From positions 1 to 35,617 of the forward strand of contig NZ_JACONW010000051.1 in assembly GCF_014357575.1 (NCBI RefSeq): 35,617 nt of DNA. The letters are read 5' to 3'. The notes under the pieces are model-generated. The model ran no database searches. It worked only from the letters and a program-made list of their open reading frames with translations, and was not told the DNA's origin. Positions 31,939 through 35,617 of the stretch are shown here, piece after piece (within the stretch, counting starts at the first letter, position 1; each line of letters opens with the position of its first letter). Made by a program: the position numbers and the translations under genes. The DNA comes from Pseudomonas folii (lineage in GTDB: Bacteria; Pseudomonadota; Gammaproteobacteria; Pseudomonadales; Pseudomonadaceae).

Positions 31939-34704
31939 CTATTTCCCGATAGCAACGAAGCCCTTTTGCAGATCCTCGATCAATGCCGCCACATCTTCCA
32001 GACCAATGTGCAGACGCAGAACCGGATTCAGCGCCTTGTCTGCCAGATTCTCCCGGTCACTGAGGTCGGCGACCGTAATCAGGCTCTCGTAGCCGCCCCA
32101 TGACGCGCCCAGTCCGAACAGACTCAAGGCGCCGATGAACAGGTCCATTTGAGCAGGGTCGGCATTCACCAGCTCGAACGACAACAAACCATTGCTGCCA
32201 CTGAAGTCGCGCTTGAACACTGCGTGATCCGGATGCTCCACCAGCGCCGGATGGAAGACCCTTTTGACCAGAGGTTGCGCCTGTAGCCAATGGGCAATTT
32301 CCAGTGCCTGACGCTCATGCACATCCAGCCGCGAGGCCAGCGTCCGGGCGCCGCGCAATACCAGATAAGCATCATCCGGGCTGACGGTGTTGCCGAAGGT
32401 TTCGCTCATCCGCCCCAAAGCTGGCCACACCTCCTTGCGCGTGCAAACGCTGCCCATCACCACGTCGCTATGGCCGCAAATGTACTTGGTCAACGCCATG
32501 ATCGAGATGTCGGCACCCAGCGTCAGCGGCCGATACAGGTAGCCCGAACCCCAAGTGTTGTCGACGGCCAACAGAATGCCCCGTGGCTTGCACAGTGCAG
32601 CAATGGCGGGCAGGTCGCACAGTTCGTAGAGCAGCGAACCCGGCACCTCGGCGTAGACCATTTTGGTGTTGGCTTGCAACAGCCCTTCCAGCCCGCGCCC
32701 ATCGGCCTGGAAATAACCGACTTCGATACCGAACGGGACAAGAAACTCTTTCGCCAGTCTGCGCACCGGGCCATAGACCGCATCGGTGAGCAGCACATGA
32801 TCGCCGGGACGCAGATAGGCCAGAAAGGTTTGCGCCGCAGCCGCCAGTCCGGTCGAGAACAGCTTGGTGCGATATCCACCTTCCAGCTCGGTAACCAGAT
32901 CTTCCAGGGCAAATCCGGTCGGATTGCCCCGCGCGCCGTAGCTCAGAACGCGTTCCGTATCGCGACGTTTACGGATGTCACGCATCTGGCTGAGGCTGTC
33001 GAACAGCACAGTGCTCAATCGGGTCACCGGAACATTGACTGCGCGCCCGCCGCTGCCTTTTTCAGTGCGCGCGGCGTGAATCAGCCGTGTCCGCACATCA
33101 GAGGTAGACGACGGGCGCTCAGGCTTTTTTGCGTGCAACGGCTTCAGGCTGTTGATTTCCTGTTCAGTCATCTGCGCCAGCAAGCCGATTTCCCAGGCCA
33201 GATACCGACGTGCCGCGTCCTTGTTGCCGGAATGCCGGTCGTGAGTGAAAAACAGGAAGTCGATGCACTGCGCGTCGGCCAGCGCCGTTGCGTTGTCTAC
33301 CAGCGGCAAACCCGCTGCTTGCCAGGCCGCAACGCCGCCCTCCAGCAAACGCACGGTTGCACGTTGCGCCTCTGGCAATTCCTGAACAGTCAGTTGTGCG
33401 ACTTCCGGGTTGTCGGCCAGTAACACCAGCGGCCGTGTTTCATCAGCCACCGCGTTAGCCAGCAGCGGACGAATCGACCAGCTCGAACCGTCAATGTGTG
33501 CCTTGCGGAAGCTGGCGCTCGGGCGCAGATCGATCAGGGCCACAGCGTCATCCTTCAAGGCATCGAAGGTCGCCGCCGCGCTGATCGTCGCCAATGGCGC
33601 AGCATTCAGGCTTTGCGATACCGGCAATGCCAGACCACTGCTGACACCGTCGTCCAGTACATAGGCCTGATGCCCTAACTGACGCAGCCAGCTGGCAACG
33701 ATTGGCGCACGAATGTCATCGGAGTCAATCAGTACAACCCGCGCATGGCGCACGCCGATGTACAGGTCGGTGGACTGAATCAACTGCCCGCCCGGCGTAT
33801 GCTGCGCACCCGGCAATGTCCCCGCAGCAAATTCTTCAGCCGTGCGCACGTCGCACAGGAACAGACTGCGGCTTTGGTCTCCCGCCCATCTGGCGACCTG
33901 GTTGGCGCTGACGGTTTCGACACCGGTTTTTTGCGCCAATGCCTGAGCGGCTTTACGCTGTTTGCCAAGGGATTCAACCGCCACCTCGTCGGGATAACGC
34001 CGAGTGCTGCCGTGTTCCAGTTGCAGATCGGCGAGGTACCAGCCTTGCGTACCGTTTTCCAAGGCATAAACCGGGTTCTTCACGCCCAGATCGATCAGCG
34101 TTTGCGCGCCGATGATGCTGCGGGTACGCCCTGCGCAGTTGACGACGATCGGGGTGGTTTCATCGTTGATCAACGCCGGTAGCCGATAGCCCAGTTCGCC
34201 ATTGGGGCAGCAAATGGAACCGGGTATCGTCATCTTGCGGTATTCATCGAACGGTCGGCCGTCGAGCACCAGCAACGGCTCGCCGCGAGCCTGCCAGTGC
34301 GCCAGTTCGTCTGCAGTGATGTGTGGCGTGTGGCTGGCCTCTTCCACCCGTTCGCCAAATGCCTTTGACGGCACGTGTACCCCGGCGAACAGCTGCAAAC
34401 CCGCCGCCTGCCAGCCATCCGCGCCGCCTTGCAGGGTATGCACATGCTGATAACCAAGCGCCGCAAGGCGAGCGGCTGCACGCGGGGCCACGTCGCTGCC
34501 GGTCTGGTCATAGATCACCAGGCGGACCGCGGGATTGGGCGCCAGACGCGGCGCTTCAATTTCCAGTCGGCTATACGGCAGGTTCTGCCCATGGAACAAA
34601 TGTGCCTCGCCGTACTGACCGTGCTCGCGCACATCAAACAGGGCAATTTCCTGTCCGTCGAATAGCCACTGTTGCAGTTGCGCTGGGGTGATGGTTTGGC
34701 TCAT
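31939..34704 (-). CDS. four-rhodanese / cystathionine beta-lyase fusion
   Basis: A 921-residue cytoplasmic protein. Four rhodanese-homology domains (about 1-108, 125-228, 262-360 and 372-470) precede a complete PLP-dependent Cys/Met-metabolism lyase (about 512-921). Only domain 2 has the active-site loop CAGRTR with Cys190; the loops of domains 1, 3 and 4 lack cysteine (YDQTGSD, IDSDDIR, LADNPEV). The lyase has the substrate/PLP motif YGARGNPT, AVDNTWGS and the PLP lysine near 740 in MALTKYICGHSDVVMGS. It matches MetC-type beta-lyases, which release thiols or sulfide from cystathionine or cysteine. The frame is unbroken. An internal ATG at 33171 (codon 512) has no good ribosome binding site. 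The likely role is sulfur mobilisation with persulfide relay, which is inference. Confidence 0.9.
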   Translation of the reverse strand: MSQTITPAQLQQWLFDGQEIALFDVREHGQYGEAHLFHGQNLPYSRLEIEAPRLAPNPAVRLVIYDQTGSDVAPRAAARLAALGYQHVHTLQGGADGWQAAGLQLFAGVHVPSKAFGERVEEASHTPHITADELAHWQARGEPLLVLDGRPFDEYRKMTIPGSICCPNGELGYRLPALINDETTPIVVNCAGRTRSIIGAQTLIDLGVKNPVYALENGTQGWYLADLQLEHGSTRRYPDEVAVESLGKQRKAAQALAQKTGVETVSANQVARWAGDQSRSLFLCDVRTAEEFAAGTLPGAQHTPGGQLIQSTDLYIGVRHARVVLIDSDDIRAPIVASWLRQLGHQAYVLDDGVSSGLALPVSQSLNAAPLATISAAATFDALKDDAVALIDLRPSASFRKAHIDGSSWSIRPLLANAVADETRPLVLLADNPEVAQLTVQELPEAQRATVRLLEGGVAAWQAAGLPLVDNATALADAQCIDFLFFTHDRHSGNKDAARRYLAWEIGLLAQMTEQEINSLKPLHAKKPERPSSTSDVRTRLIHAARTEKGSGGRAVNVPVTRLSTVLFDSLSQMRDIRKRRDTERVLSYGARGNPTGFALEDLVTELEGGYRTKLFSTGLAAAAQTFLAYLRPGDHVLLTDAVYGPVRRLAKEFLVPFGIEVGYFQADGRGLEGLLQANTKMVYAEVPGSLLYELCDLPAIAALCKPRGILLAVDNTWGSGYLYRPLTLGADISIMALTKYICGHSDVVMGSVCTRKEVWPALGRMSETFGNTVSPDDAYLVLRGARTLASRLDVHERQALEIAHWLQAQPLVKRVFHPALVEHPDHAVFKRDFSGSNGLLSFELVNADPAQMDLFIGALSLFGLGASWGGYESLITVADLSDRENLADKALNPVLRLHIGLEDVAALIEDLQKGFVAIGK

Positions 34705-34775
34705 GGAATCTCACAAATTGTCTTATTGACGCAGGGCCTGCGGGGGGATGCAATCCCAAATATTGGCGCGATGTC

Positions 34776-34864
34776 GTGGGACCGGCTTTAGCCGGGAAGA
34801 CGCCATTACACTCACCAAAAACGGGTCATCATAAACACCGTATTCCCGGCTAAAGCCGGTCCAC
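34776..34864. repeat. REP-like inverted repeat
   Basis: GTGGGACCGGCTTTAGCCGG (from 34777) pairs with the complement ending at 34864, about 44-base loop. It lies in the 286-base gap between the cupin gene and the fusion gene. It is another REP subtype (GGACCGGCTTTAGCCGG). I see no gene in this gap. Confidence 0.75.
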
Positions 34865-34990
34865 GTCGCACATCAAATTTCGGGCAAACATTGAATTCCC
34901 CACAGGTCCTCTGCTCGCTCCAGAGCGGCAGAGGCATCTGAAAAGTCATCGTTGGCGCACTGCCACAGACATGCAAACAGAGAAGATCAA

Positions 34991-35587
34991 TCACGCATAA
35001 GCCTTGATCGAAGGCTCCATCTGCGAGGCGTTGTAATTCAGCACGCGGCCTTCTTCGTTGACGCCAAACCGGCCGTTCAACGACTCCAGCGGTCGGCCAT
35101 ACAAATGGAAATGCAGGGTCGGCGTTTCACCGTCCACACGAATGCCGTGCAGGTCTTCGCCGAGGAAACCGATCGGCGTGCCCGGCTGCACCACGACCTC
35201 TTTTTCCAGTTCGAGTCTGGCGTATTCAGGATTGCTGCCGTCGTCGGTACGGGCCCAGACGTAGTTGATCTCCTGGCCTTGCACAGCAACGATCACGGCC
35301 CAGGTCTCATGATTGTGCGGCAAGGTCTTTTTGCCTGGCAGTAGCGAGTTCATGTAAAGCGTTGGCGTATTGCCGTCGTCGTTCAGGCGATAGCGAAAAG
35401 CCGTCGAGCCAGCGCCCGGCACCGGTGATGGAAACGTGTCGAAGTTGAACAGGTCATGGCGAGTGGCGAGGCCTTCAAGCAACCCGATGATCTCCTGCAA
35501 CGCCGCCCGGTCTACGCCGCGGTCGTTGATTACACGCACTTGCTGCAAAAGGGTTTCGATGGCTTCGGCACGGTTTTCAATGGTCAT
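34991..35587 (-). CDS. cysteine dioxygenase-type thiol dioxygenase (cupin)
   Basis: A 198-residue single-domain cupin. The iron ligands are His91 and His93 (LPHNHETW) and His147 (GEDLHGIR). His161 and Tyr163 (HFHLYGR) match the second-shell His155/Tyr157 of mammalian cysteine dioxygenase with nearly the same spacing. It should add O2 to a small thiol (L-cysteine to cysteine sulfinate, or 3-mercaptopropionate). It is not the protein I remember as P. aeruginosa 3-mercaptopropionate dioxygenase, whose sequence differs. AGGAG precedes the ATG at 35587. It lies upstream of, and on the same strand as, the rhodanese-lyase fusion, which supports a shared sulfur pathway. Confidence 0.85.
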   Translation of the reverse strand: MTIENRAEAIETLLQQVRVINDRGVDRAALQEIIGLLEGLATRHDLFNFDTFPSPVPGAGSTAFRYRLNDDGNTPTLYMNSLLPGKKTLPHNHETWAVIVAVQGQEINYVWARTDDGSNPEYARLELEKEVVVQPGTPIGFLGEDLHGIRVDGETPTLHFHLYGRPLESLNGRFGVNEEGRVLNYNASQMEPSIKAYA

Positions 35588-35617
35588 AAATACTCCTGGG
35601 TTATTTATTGAATTGGA

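Noticed and set aside
33169..33171. Separate start for the lyase half of the fusion gene
   Set aside because: An in-frame ATG exists at codon 512, but no ribosome binding site precedes it and the frame from 34704 is unbroken, so I kept one protein. It remains the main alternative.

Overview
The window looks like a chromosomal segment of a Pseudomonas species, probably from the fluorescens/syringae lineages. The reasons are the GC-rich codon use, the many dispersed Pseudomonas-type REP palindromes (cores such as GTAGGAGCTGCCGAAGGCTG and GGAGC..GCTTGCTCGCGAT), the split pqiA genes, a FecI/FecR pair with a Fur box, and A-rich Crc/Hfq-like motifs in sugar-catabolic leaders. I see no tRNA, rRNA, CRISPR array, transposase or prophage. 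Species-level placement is inference.

Layout from left to right: (1) 78-1040, minus strand: a hypothetical protein and a small lipoprotein. (2) 1359-2743, plus: an M4 metalloprotease of the protealysin type followed by its likely inhibitor, emfourin. (3) 3021-5135: a membrane protein with a degenerate GGDEF and an intact EAL domain. (4) 5291-8895: a pqiA1-pqiA2-pqiB-pqiC envelope lipid-transport operon, preceded by a short ORF whose stop codon abuts the pqiA1 start. (5) 9199-9684: a solitary XRE regulator. (6) 9829-18167, minus: a seven-gene operon made of a Dpp/Opp-type ABC importer, an amidase and an N-carbamoyl-amino-acid-hydrolase-like enzyme. It diverges from a LacI-family regulator (18472-19494), and a perfect 20-bp operator lies between them. 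(7) 19527-20217: a ~315-bp direct duplication carrying a second copy of the fecR 3' end plus a REP hairpin. It is followed by fecR/fecI with no TonB receptor beside them. (8) 21762-28909: an L-arabinose block (araH, araG, araF, an SMP-30 lactonase and a GntR/FadR regulator on minus; a periplasmic aldose 1-epimerase on plus). (9) 29043-31860, minus: a zinc ABC importer whose operon starts with a 43-codon membrane microprotein and carries a very good Zur box. (10) 31939-35587, minus: a 921-residue fusion of four rhodanese domains with a cystathionine beta-lyase-type PLP enzyme, downstream of a cysteine dioxygenase-type cupin.

Working model: most of the window is nutrient acquisition. Block 6 imports a peptide- or amide-like compound and hydrolyses it in the cytoplasm under LacI control. 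Block 8 imports arabinose and opens its lactone, with catabolite repression at translation through Crc/Hfq-type sites. Block 9 scavenges zinc under Zur. Block 10 probably moves sulfur from cysteine or cystathionine through persulfide chemistry.

The least ordinary items are the rhodanese x4-lyase fusion, the protealysin/emfourin pair, the Zur-controlled 43-residue microprotein, the receptor-less FecIR pair with its duplicated tail, and the short ORF abutting pqiA1.
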